Shown here in pieces: positions 35,448 to 46,400 of a DNA stretch of 64,000 nt (position 1 is its first letter; every line of letters begins with the position of its first letter). The position numbers were made by a program, and so were the translations under genes. The notes beneath the pieces are model-generated. The model ran no database searches. It saw only the letters and a program-made list of their open reading frames with translations, and was not told the origin of the DNA. This DNA is from Haliotis asinina (Eukaryota; Mollusca; Gastropoda; Lepetellida; Haliotidae): contig NC_090280.1 in assembly GCF_037392515.1 (NCBI RefSeq), positions 19,222,001 to 19,286,000 on the forward strand, given 5' to 3'.

Positions 35448-36743
35448 CAGTGTTCCCAGAAATTATTGAGAAAATCTTTGTTTTTTTTCTAATGATGCTA
35501 AGATTGGAAAAAGGGCTTTCACTATGCACTAAGCATACTAAATAAGGGAGACAACTCTCGAAGGCTTAGAAGGCAGCTTATTACGTCAAGAGTTATCTCC
35601 CTTGTCTGAGCAGACGGCTTCCTGTGTTGACATGGCAGAATTTACAGCAAGAGAGAAAAGAAAGCTCATTCTAGATGATTTTGAAAGGGGTGAGGCTGAT
35701 GCTAAAGTGTTAGCTTGTAGACATGGTATTCCTCTGTCTACAGTATACAGAACTTTGAAGAATATTCAAACAGGAACCGGGATAGAGCACAAAGCAGGGG
35801 CAGGTCGGCCTAGGAAATTCAGTGTTGTGGATCGCCGAAGACTTGGCAGATTGTGAGTAGGGGCAAATTGAAAAGTGTTGAGAACATCAGAAATGAAATG
35901 ATTAGCAGAGGAAGTCCTCAGGTATGCAATGAAACAGTTAGGCAGGAATTACAGAGACTTAATTGGGTGAAAAAACGTGGAATTCCCTCGCCTTTGATGA
36001 AAGATGCACAAAAGGAAAAACGTTCAAACTGTTGTCGGGCTCATGAAAATCAAGATTGGGATAATGTTTTCTTTTCGGATGAAAGTTCTGTTTGGCTTTT
36101 CCCTAATTGTGTGAACATTTGGACCAAAGATACTGTCAAACCTATCTACCAGCGACCAAAACATAGCCCGAAGTTTCACATGTGGGGTGGCATATCGGCT
36201 CGCGGAGTGACGCCATTGTGTGTTTTCACGGGAAACTTGACAAAAGAAAGATACGTTGACATTTTAAATGGTCACCTTCTTCCGACAGCACAAACATTGT
36301 ATGAAGATGATTGGATTTTCCAGCATGATAATGACCCAAAACACACTGTGCGCTACACAAAACAGTGGTTGTCGGGCGAAAATGTTCAAGTTTTAGACTG
36401 GCCCAGTTACAGCCCAGACCTAAATCCAATTGAGAATGTGTGGGGAGTTATGAAGGACAGAATAAACCAAAAGGGAGTGAGAAATATTGAAGATATGAAG
36501 GCCGAGGTGGTCCAATATTGGGATACCCTGTCACACGATTACCTACAAAATTTCATGGGTAGTGTGCCTAGGCGTATTCTGGCATGCATTGCTGAGCGAG
36601 GAGGTCTAACAAAGTACTAAAACAAGACTGAGACTGTAAAAGGATGATGTTTTAACATGTTTATGTAAGTAAAACGGCAGTAGTTAATAAACGTAATGAG
36701 TTACATGACGCAACATGATTCTCAATAATTTCTGGGAATACTA
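35448..36743 (+). mobile_element. Tc1-family transposon (1296 bp), TA target duplication
   Basis: The ends are near-perfect inverted repeats: TTCCCAGAAATTATTGAGAA near 35453 is mirrored by TTCTCAATAATTTCTGGGAA at about 36719-36738. A TA flanks each side (35446-35447 and 36744-36745). Removing the element rejoins the interrupted LINE. It encodes one transposase with a single frameshift, so the copy is young but currently disabled. Confidence 0.92.
35632..36620 (+). pseudogene. Tc1 transposase, DD34E, one frameshift
   Basis: From ATG 35632 the protein has an N-terminal helix-turn-helix pair (LACRHGIPLSTVYRTLKN), a GRPRK linker, a second DNA-binding segment, and a catalytic core. The core has FFSDES (first D), FQHDNDPKHT (second D) and SPDLNPIEN (E), with exactly 34 residues between the second D and the E, as in Tc1. 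The frame shifts once between about 35835 and 35865 (GRRRLGRL to SRGKLKSVEN); a single-base indel explains it. The natural stop is at 36618-36620. All catalytic residues are present. Confidence 0.9.
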
Positions 36744-37009
36744 TAAATGTGTTTTTACTACTCTCCACGAGGATTTGTACCTCTGAAACCTTCCCCTGTT
36801 CCATCTCTTGGCATAAGAGTCAAACAGTTCCTTTCTGCTGCAGGCATTGGACTAGATAATATAGCCCCTTTCCGCCTGCTGTCTTCTCCTCCAAGGCAAT
36901 TTGTGAGGCCACAAGTTGACCTGACATTGACAGCAATAAAAATCAGAAACTAATGAATTGCAATAAAAGAATTTAATCAGCTAAAAAGTAAATATAATAC
37001 ATATAAATC

Positions 37010-38110
37010 CTTATTTACAGATGGATCCAAGGATGGTGGCGCAGTAGCCTATGCCACTGTCATTGGATCCACAACAATACCTTCCCGATTACCGGATAAT
37101 AGCTCTATTTTTTACTGCAGAAGCAAAAGCAATATTAACGGCTCTTAAATATAATGATAGACACCTCAAATATGAACAATACAGACTCTCTTTCTTGCCT
37201 TCTGGCTATTAAGAATCTTTCTTGCAAGCATCCACTTTTTTTAGATATTAGTGAATTGTATAATGCTCTTGCTACTGACCAATGCGACATCGTCGTCTAT
37301 AAGTTATCCTCTGGCTCGGGGAATACAACCTTAATGGGGCTGATAAAATCCCGTATTTCCCTCGACACGACGTGGTAGCGCATTTATCTAGCTGAATGTT
37401 TTCACTAAATAAAAACAGAACATCACGCGTCGAATCGACTTGTGTTTATATACGTGAGATGTCACTGTTTGACCTCAATGCACCGCACGTTACTAAAGGC
37501 CTGTCGATGCACGCTTTTCTCACTTCGCGTCGTCACCTAGGCGTAGCGGGGTGATATGACTTTCGTAGCGGGAGTACGCGACTTTTATACTCCCGTTCGC
37601 GGATAGTGATGGATGTACATGGTATTTTATGAGAGTCATGTGGACCAATCAAAACTCGACATTCTTACATGAGGCTAGCTAATGTTTGTTTTCCAGCCAT
37701 GTCGGCATCTCTGGTAACGCAATGGCTGATTTCGCTGCTATGGCAGCGCTCAACAAATCTGTAACATAACTTCTGATTCCATACTCTGATTATAAGGCTG
37801 CTGTTAGATCTTATATCCGTCATCTGATGCAGAAGAAGTGGGACACCCAAGTAGGTATCAATAAATTACATCAAATTAAGCAAACAATCGGTTAAACTTA
37901 CTTGGGTTGTCAGTTCAGATTTGAAGAGGTCATTATGCAACGATGTCGCATTGGTCATACAAGATGCACTCATGATATAAGGCGCAGATCCTCCGTTTTG
38001 TATCCCTTGTGATGCGACAATCACGGTCAAGCATGTCTTGCTTGACTGTAATGATTTTGCCATCACAAGGGATAAATATTTCAGTGTCAAAACAATTAAG
38101 GATCTTTTAT
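37010..38110 (+). pseudogene. RNase H and 3' end of the I-like LINE
   Basis: Translation near 37017 gives FTDGSKDGGAVAYATVIG, then AEAKAILTAL, the first RNase H motifs. Near 37690 is HVGISGNAMADFAAMA, the last motif. Between them lies a segment of about 300 bases (37330-37660) with stops and higher GC, which may be inserted. A terminal CRIGHTRCTH segment is near 37940. Confidence 0.7.
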
Positions 38111-38439
38111 AATGAAGTAAATTATCATTCAATAACTGTAATTATCATTTAATAACTTTAAAAGAAATAGAATTGTTGGATAAATTTTGAACAATAAGTT
38201 TTGTATATAGATAAAAGCTATTTTGTTAATGGTAGTGTAAATTAGCAAACTGCGATTGTTAGTGTCTGTGCATTCAAAAGGGGTTAAAGTATCGTAACAT
38301 TATTGTCCCCCTCAGAAGGTACGTAAGCCCCAGAACTTTCAAAGTAATCATTTCACGTACCAAAGCTTTAAACGTAGCATATTTGTTATTTTATGCTTTA
38401 GCTAAATTGTCTTACAGTCGCCAGCAGCTGAGGGGATGG

Positions 38440-38745
38440 TGTAAATCCAGCTAGGTTCCATGCAGGCAGCAAAAGTAAAAGTCCCCATGGTCCCTAGTAT
38501 GGTGATCTACCTTCAGTTGTTGGTGACATATAGCCTGTGTTTTATATAGTGTTGTCTTCTCTGATTGCAGTGTTTTAGTTTTGCGTGCTAGTTTTACGTT
38601 CATGTTTGAGATGTCTAGTATTTGTATTGTCCATTGCAGACAGTTTTTACTCTTCCACATATTTATATTATTTTAGATGATTTACTCTCGTCACGATATG
38701 GCTGCAATATTGCCTATGTGACGGTAAATATTAACTCACTCAATC
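38440..38745 (+). mobile_element. SINE family 3, full copy
   Basis: It reads head (GGTCCCTAGTATGGTGATC), body (CCTTCAGTTGTTGGTGACAT), then CTCTCGTCACGATATGGC, TGCAATATTGCCTATGTGACG and the tail TTAACTCACTCAATCAATCA. It is about 300 bases long and is the best reference copy of the family in the window. Confidence 0.75.
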
Positions 38746-38749
38746 AATA

Positions 38750-39650
38750 AATCACGGTACATTTGGAAGTCATGTTAAGTTTGTCAGTATGGGTGCAACT
38801 CACAGAATCATGTTAGCTAGTATGGCTGCATGGTTACATACTCTTACCTGTCAAGTAGCAACAATGACCGCAGAAATGCTATCTTCCGATGCATTTGATG
38901 TTTACTTTCATCTTTCAACTGAAGGATGCACCAACGTTTGTTCACAGTTGCCCCACAACATATAATATCGCTATAGATCAAACCAAATTACCGTTGTGAT
39001 AGAGCATTATTCACATTCTGAGGCCACGTTTTGCACATAATAGATACATGTTGAATGATGGACTTGGGGATGGACAAGCCAAAACTACAACAGACAATGG
39101 AATGTAAGGGGTTACATAATGACAGATTTAACACAAGTGGGGGCACATATGTTGTACATAAGTGAGGACACATATGCTGCAAACTGTATTTGTTGTTTAC
39201 ACATACCCTGCCTTTTTAATGGCATATATGACCTACATATTCGTGTAGACAGAATTTAACACATGTGTAAAGTCAATACGATTTTGACTTTTGTTTGAGT
39301 GTCATTACAGATGTTGAAATGGCTGCCATACTCCAAGCAACACAAAAGCACCCGGAGTGAAACATGCCGATATCTGAAACGACAGTGTGTTTCGTTTACG
39401 CCTCGTGTAGTCTATATTGGGCTTATAAACATTTCCTTAAATCAGTATGATTTTTTTCAAAGCTATGAGCAGGATGCTAGCGGCTGTGATGTCTCAACGC
39501 AAGATTCAATGTCCGCGTTGCCTCCCGGTGACGAGTCACGATTATGATGGAAGTTGCATGTGATGGGTTCATATCATTGTTCATGTTCATGTTCATGCTT
39601 TATGCTATTTGCAAGGATTTGACTCTTCAAAATATATCTAACCTTCAATC
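38750..39650. other. Unassigned intergenic DNA
   Basis: I see no gene or named repeat. Frames at 38988-39182 and 39299-39547 lack recognisable features. Confidence 0.5.
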
Positions 39651-39654
39651 CGAG

Positions 39655-39838
39655 TGAGAACTGATCTTTAGTAACCCATGTTTGTAAAAGGTGACTAACG
39701 GGATCAGTCAGACTCGTTGACGCAAATTCCGTAGATCGATGTTCTTGCTGTTGATCACTGGATTGTCTTATCCAGACTCGACTATTTACAGTCAGAAGCC
39801 ATATAGCTGGAACAGAGCTGAGTGCAACTCACCCTCTC
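39655..39838 (+). mobile_element. SINE family 1, diverged copy
   Basis: AGTAACCCATGTTTG, GTGACTAACGGGATCAG, GATCACTGGATTGTC and AGCCATATAGCTGGAA are present in order, followed by a worn CACCCTCTCACCC tail. It is older than the copies with clear target duplications. Confidence 0.75.
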
Positions 39839-39984
39839 ACCCAATCACGTAGAGAGAATATTGGTGATGTCAACATATACGGAGTACAACGCCCTGCTGA
39901 CAAGTGACAAGTATAAATTGACACGGTCCTCCTGGGGAGTTCACAATGCCAAACTTGCCCTGGCCCTAGGATTCTAGTAATTAT

Positions 39985-40078
39985 GCTGGGTCGAGTCTCA
40001 TCTCGGATTCGACCCCACGTTTACAGAGTCAGTGACCTCATTGTCAGCACACACATGTCGGTGACCCAGGTAGCGTCA
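39985..40078 (-). mobile_element. tRNA-derived SINE head (family 4)
   Basis: The minus strand reads like the copies at 53662 and 26968. The complement of a B box (GGATTCGACCCCA) and the middle TTGTCAGCACACA identify it. It lies about 270 bases before the gene B start codon. Confidence 0.5.
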
Positions 40079-40348
40079 GAATGGAACTTACCCCGAGAAA
40101 AAGTACTAAAACTGAGGTACTAAGTACCTGCCTTCCTCCATGTATATTCGTTTTATGTGTTGGGTGCAGCACGAGTAATAAGAAAACCGAAACTAATGTC
40201 GAATGCATTGTAGGCGGAAATGTCTCACAAGAACTTACGTTGATTTCATAGTTGTTGTTGTTTTTACTTGTTTTTATTTACATTTTTGTCCATTTTTTTC
40301 ATTGTTGGTGTAAATACCGTTCACGCAATTCGTTGCGGAGGCGACGAG

Positions 40349-40418
40349 ATGGAGCAAGGCAGGTGGTGCACTTGGATTCGATGCATACATCTGCTGATTC
40401 TAGTCGGATACACGGAAG
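40349..40418 (+). CDS. Gene B exon 1: signal peptide
   Basis: ATG 40349 starts MEQGRWCTWIRCIHLLILVG, followed by YTE and one base of the next codon before the donor GGAAG/GTAAGT. The hydrophobic core CIHLLILVG suits a cleaved signal peptide. The exon is 70 bases, phase 1. It aligns with gene A exon 1, and the alignment continues for several bases into the intron (AAGTTTCAAT). Confidence 0.88.
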
Positions 40419-43400
40419 GTAAGTTTCAATAGGACGATTATTTACATTCACTACGTGAAGTCATGCGAGGTGATGGCTGAGTGTTTCGTCGAATGTTTTA
40501 CTCCATATCTTACTCCATAGCTGTGATGTATAGTTCGGTGGCTATTATGCGTGAGTGTGAGTTCAAATTTAATGTCTCATCGGCAATATTTCAGCCATAT
40601 CGTGACGAGAAAGAATATTTTTATACACGTAAATTATGGTACATCATTAAAATAGACAATCAACGAATGACAGCAAAATCACCATATTACCACATATGTG
40701 AATTTAAAACAACAGGTTATTTCTAAAACAGTTTAACTATAGATTACAACACAAAATGAAATCAGGCTGTAGATTGCCACCAACTGAAGGTAGATCACCA
40801 TAGAAAGGACCATTGGGACTTACAATACATTTGCTTCGTGCTGGTTATTATGTAATGTAATCCAATGCATTGTGTGTAATGTAATGTAACATAACATGAC
40901 GTAATGTAATGTAGTGCATGCTATGTGAGTGAGCGAGTTCATATTTAACGTCACATTGGCAATATTACAGCCACATCATGAATGTGTAATGTAATGTAAT
41001 GTAATGTAATGTAATGTAATGTAACGTCGTTAATAAACATATGCATATCCGTTACAATACTGTTTATGTATAAGTAAGTTGTATCGCTTACTGTGACTGT
41101 TTATCTCTATTAGGGGCCTCCATTGTCTATGCCCGTCGTGGAGAAACTGCCACGTTATCATGGGACCTGCGCCAACCTGGACCTGAGATGTTCACAGTCG
41201 CAAATACACATGAATCATATTTCAAGGCCTTATTTCGTATCACCAATTACAACACGGTAACAATGGTGAACAGTAAACTAAAGTGGAGAATGGAATTTGT
41301 GGGCAACATAACGCAGTCGGGAAGAGGAGTGTTCAGTTTCATGGTGCACGATGTGACCAGGTCAGATGCCGGACACTACCGATGTTACAGAACCACATCT
41401 AACACTTCAGTAATTGTTGGTGAGGTTCCTGAATGTGGCCAGACACTTGTCGTATTTGGTGAGTTTAGTGGAGAAAATCAGAGAGTTAACAAGAGTAATG
41501 GTTATACGAAATAATTATTCATGATCATCCATTGCGCAACAATCAAAGAAGTAAATGTATTCAATGATGTATCACAGTCGGAACATCCAGATGAACCGTC
41601 TCTATTATTCTCCCAATTCTTCTTTTCGCCTAACATATCCACAGCTTTACATCTTAGTTTTGTAATTCGCTACGCTTAATGTCCGTTAGCTTACGTACCG
41701 CTTTGTTAAAATCATATTCAAAACTTTCCAAATTCAGTAAGCATATCCTTCACCTTTGCTGTACTGTCGATGATGTAAAGCTGTGATATATCTTTTGTGA
41801 TGCATTCAAATTTCGACACTTTCTGGAGCGTAACCTCACAAGCCTCAATGAGAGACTACATGATAAGGACGTGTGATCAGAATCAGATCGTGTCATGCGT
41901 ATTTAATGTAGACACGCTGTGTAAAAGCTTCTACAACACTGGTTCCAGACCTTGATACAAATGTAAATTTACTCTTTGTATCTCCTGGCATACAACCATT
42001 GACGATACATAGATTGAATATCTTGCAGTGTTCCAATAGACGCCATCCGTAGTTGTTCACCTTAATATCACATAAATTCCGTGGTTACAGTAGTTGTCTT
42101 CCTTATAGTCATCTCCCAGTGGCACATAATCACGGTTATCAGCAATAATATAGTCAGTTTTGGCATTATAATCGCCCTTTAGAAGAGGATGAACGGCAGG
42201 GCCTTAATCATACAATATTTGATTCAGTTTAGTCTCGAGCCTTGTTATTCTGTTATATCCTGAACTGTGATACACAGGGAATAGTCACTAGCCTTCACAC
42301 GAAACAATATCACGTTTTGCCACTCATGATAACTACCTTATATCCCTTCTCACACAGACAATGATCCCACCCAAGAATCTCCAACGATCACACACACGTG
42401 TGGCCTCTACAGTATGACACACGGCATCTCTGCATGTGCCGACAAGAATATGTTTATAATTCACACACATGGCTTCTGAAAAGCCATCAAATTATTCAAA
42501 AGCATTCAAAATTCAGAACTGTCTATGTTTTTATAACCTTCATTTCGCAATATTGATACTTTGAAACAGACATAGTAGTATATATAATGGGGGTATGGGC
42601 TTACTTTGGACAAAAGCCTTTTTAAAACGTTATTTCATATATAAAGCCTTTATCAGAGTTTTATCTCTTTCGGTTAGCTTGTGTACCACTTTTTCCCCAC
42701 CCCTCAAAATCCTGGTCACTCGATTGTGTTGATTAATGCGATCCTATGATTTCTTTGGTTTCGTAATGAAGGCTTGAGTTTGTTGTATCCCTTGTTATGT
42801 GTAAATCTTTTCTCGTCTTCACTGATGGTAGTGCTTTTACGACTTGGTTCGAATCTCTTGTTTCATTCTGTGATATTTGGCGAGTGCAGAGAGTACTAAA
42901 CAGAACTCTTCCTCTGACATTTAAATGTCCATGAGTGTGATGCAAATATGGTCGTCTATTGTTTTTAACTTTCCTCAGTTACAATTCTAATTGCATCATG
43001 TTTTAATGTTTTACAGTGTAATTTGCAAGATGCAAACTTAAACATCAACCCCACAAACCATGACACCCAGCTATTATTTCAATGCCCATGGCTATGGCGG
43101 TGGTCAACAACCTGACACCTACCACTCCTGATTTCATGCTGGTTGCCATAAGGGTGGTGTCAACGCCATCCATGATATTGAAAGCTTTATGATATTTCTA
43201 ACATAATGCTGTCCGCATGTCGCCATTTTGTTCTAGTTGAGGTGTTTTTGTACATAACTTTCTCAAATGAAACCTGTCTACAGTTTTCAGTGATTTTGCT
43301 ACTTCATCTACAGCTGAGTCTTCTGTTCTTGCATATTATATTATGAGATAAAATTCGATTGATTTTGTGTTAATTTCTTATTGATGTATTTGAGACTTAT

Positions 43401-46400
43401 GTAAGTTTTACATTATCGGTCACGTAAATATGTGAGAAACTAGTGTTTTTTGTGAACTGAATCCTGACGCCCATCGAGGCTTGCTATGGGTTCCAATCCG
43501 AGCTGTGTGATGATACAACAATATTGGTAATTGTGTCTGGCTTCCCAGGATATTATCAACCCACCTAAAGGGCCTGCACTATTAAGAGAGTCTCCGAGAT
43601 ATACTTCTATAATGAGTGTTGAGTTTGGTTTATATTCATGAAATCCTGTTGGTGATCATGTAATTTCACCCTTAAAACTGAACATGTCACCAACATGTGT
43701 GACCTGCTGATATTTGTATAACTTGTAAATTATCATTAATCAGAATGAAAAATGTAAGAATGTTCCTGCTGTTCTTAATCTCAGAGACATAACAATCTTT
43801 GTTAAATTAGATGTACAGTGTGGTGAGGGTCATGTTAAACAACCATTTAGGTTCTTTAAAGTCTGACAGATTCGCCTGCTCCTACACATTGCTTTTAAAG
43901 TGCAGGACATACAAGGTGTTTTCGGAGTCACGCCAATTAAGTCCCCTAGTGTCTCTAAGATCGCCAAGCGTGATGCTGTAGTAACTGATGGCAACTACCT
44001 ATATAAAATGTTATAAAATAGTTTCCAATTGTTTTTCTGACAGTTTCTCAGGTGTGGACTTTAACACCCTGAAATGAACGTTGTTGGGTAGGAAAATTCT
44101 GCTGAGTGACAAGGTGTCTTCCATGGTCATGGTGACTCCCAGCAGAATGCTGTGGGAATCAACATTCACCCATACACAAATAGAGCATGTGTGATATTGA
44201 TGTTGTTGGATACCTTTCACAAGGTGATGATGTTTCACTGAAGTAGACTTGTATGATCAACGTGGAATTAGCCAGTAGATTTTCCACGATGCCTATCACG
44301 CTGTTGAATTTCAACACCATCTACAAGCTCAAACTGGACATCTCGGCTTTCCTAGAGAGTATGTGAACGAGTATAATTAAATGTGACAGGGCTTTGATGA
44401 CCACAGTATGTCTGTACGATGGGACATAAGCCACAAGCAGTGTTCCATTGTTCACAATTTTGTTTAGGAAGTGGTCTTTGTTTTCCTCAAACATGTAGCA
44501 GGAGCTGAGCGTGATGTTGAGAAACCAGTCCATTCGAGATTGTAACAAAGTCCATTTGTCATCGTTGGTGAAGTTGAGATTGTACTGCTTGTTTCGAGCG
44601 ACAAATTGCACTTGACATCTTCTAGATCGAACAGCATGCCACCGAGGGCTGGGGATATCATCCATTTATCCTCACCACTGTGGACTAGGTGGTTGCTGAC
44701 CACTCCTGTGGTATCGAAGACGTCACTTTAGTTACTCTTGGATTCACCGGTATGGACTACAACGCATTTGCAAATGTTTTACAATTGCAAGGCATACAAT
44801 TTATTGGTCTGTTTTGGGTTCCTCCAACTCCTGAGAGCAGAGACGGGTGGTCGAATGGGCCCGGTTCAACCAATCGGCTGGTCACGTCAAGCCCTGTGCT
44901 ACATTTCTGTACTGTTGTAAGAAAATTACGAAATTATAACATGTTTAAAGACTTGGCGAATGTTTTGATCTGAGAAATGTTTGTTTTTGCACAGAGTCGT
45001 TTGCTGGAGTATTTCATCCGGGTATCCTTGGTGCTCCGCTTGTTTTTAGCATTGTCCTTGTGATACTCCGTGGTGGGTGGGGAGCACAGATGATGAAATC
45101 TCAACCCTAAATATGGCTTATGAAATCCCCACAAAAAACCCAAACGTCCTCTTGAAAATGACGTTGATGATGATGACCTTCGACCTCCAGATCAATTGAG
45201 TTTTCGCCACGCTTTCTTGTGATTGAATCTATTGATAAAACACCTCTAAAATTGAACCCGTTCGCAGTTGCCAAAGGTATTCAAGGTATTGCCGGGGAAG
45301 TTAAGAACATTAAATAGTTACATTCAGGTGCACTGCAGGTTGAGTGCGGGAAACGGCAAAGGGATCATCAGAGACCGTGATCGGTTGTTTTCTGACATGA
45401 CAGAACTTGCCATCATGACTGAAATGAAAGATCAAGGTGTTCTCGACGTCAGACGAGTTTCAATCCGTAAAAACAATGAAAGTGTTCCAACCAATACTTA
45501 TTTGTTATCTTCCTAGCACTTCCTAGTCTGATCACTGTAGTGAGAAGTGAGTGAGTGAGTGAGTGAGTGAGTTTAGTTTTACGCCGCACTCAGCAATATT
45601 ACAGCTATATGGCGGCGGTCTGTAAATAATCGAGTCTGGACCAGACAATCCAGTGACCAACAACATGAGCATCGATCTGTGCAATTGGGAACCGATGACA
45701 TGCGTCAACCAAGTCAGCGAGCCTGACCACCCGATCCCGTTAGTCGCCTCTTACGACAAGCACAGTCGCCTTTTATGACAAGCATGGGTTGCTGAAGGCC
45801 TATTCTACCCCGGGACCTTCACGGGTCTGTAGTGAGAAGACACACACAACAACAGAAGATTGTACTAGTGATTTTAAAAAATGCACCAACTGCTCAGGCG
45901 ACCATTCCTAATTTTCTAAACAATGTCCTGTTAAAAAGATCTGATCTTCTAGAAAGTTATGCTGCAGTAGCAAAATCAACATTGGAGTCACGCTCTAAAA
46001 TAACAAAATCATCCACAGGCTGCAAAACTACCTTGACTTGGGTAAATTGCAATTCTCCACAGGTTTTGTACCCTGCTATATCATCATAGAGTGAGGAATC
46101 ACTTCCTAGTACCTCAAAGTCGTCTTCTGATCACAAATCATCATCATCATCTCAGTCGCTTCAAAGTCTCAATCAACAGCTGATAGTCAACAAACGGTGA
46201 AAAGTAAACCTAAGCCAAAGCCTCATGCTTGTGGTAGAGCTTCTAAGGGGTCACAAAATAAAATTCAACTGTTTAATAAATATGGGTCTCTTGAAGACAT
46301 GGACGTTTCCGAAAATGTCCATTTTAGGGCACATAGCTTGTCGCCCTCCAAAAGAGTCGGGGTGGATCCCCAATAAATCCCCCCCAAAAGAGAGTTTATT

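Larger units (their letters stand above)
32850..38110 (+). mobile_element. LINE-1 copy: I-like non-LTR element lacking RT
   Basis: A GC-rich leader at about 32850-33100 shares GTTCAACCAATCGGCTGGTCA with the leader of the second copy at 44860. ORF1 (33509), an AP-endonuclease ORF2 start (34567), an RNase H segment (about 37017) and a 3' CRIGHTRCTH segment follow in order. The reverse transcriptase and thumb between endonuclease and RNase H are missing: the sequence jumps near 35325 to GSFRTSPVDSLYVEAD, which in the other copy lies downstream of RT. A Tc1 element sits at 35448-36743. RNase H in an AP-endonuclease element suggests the I group. It is a dead copy. Confidence 0.8.
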
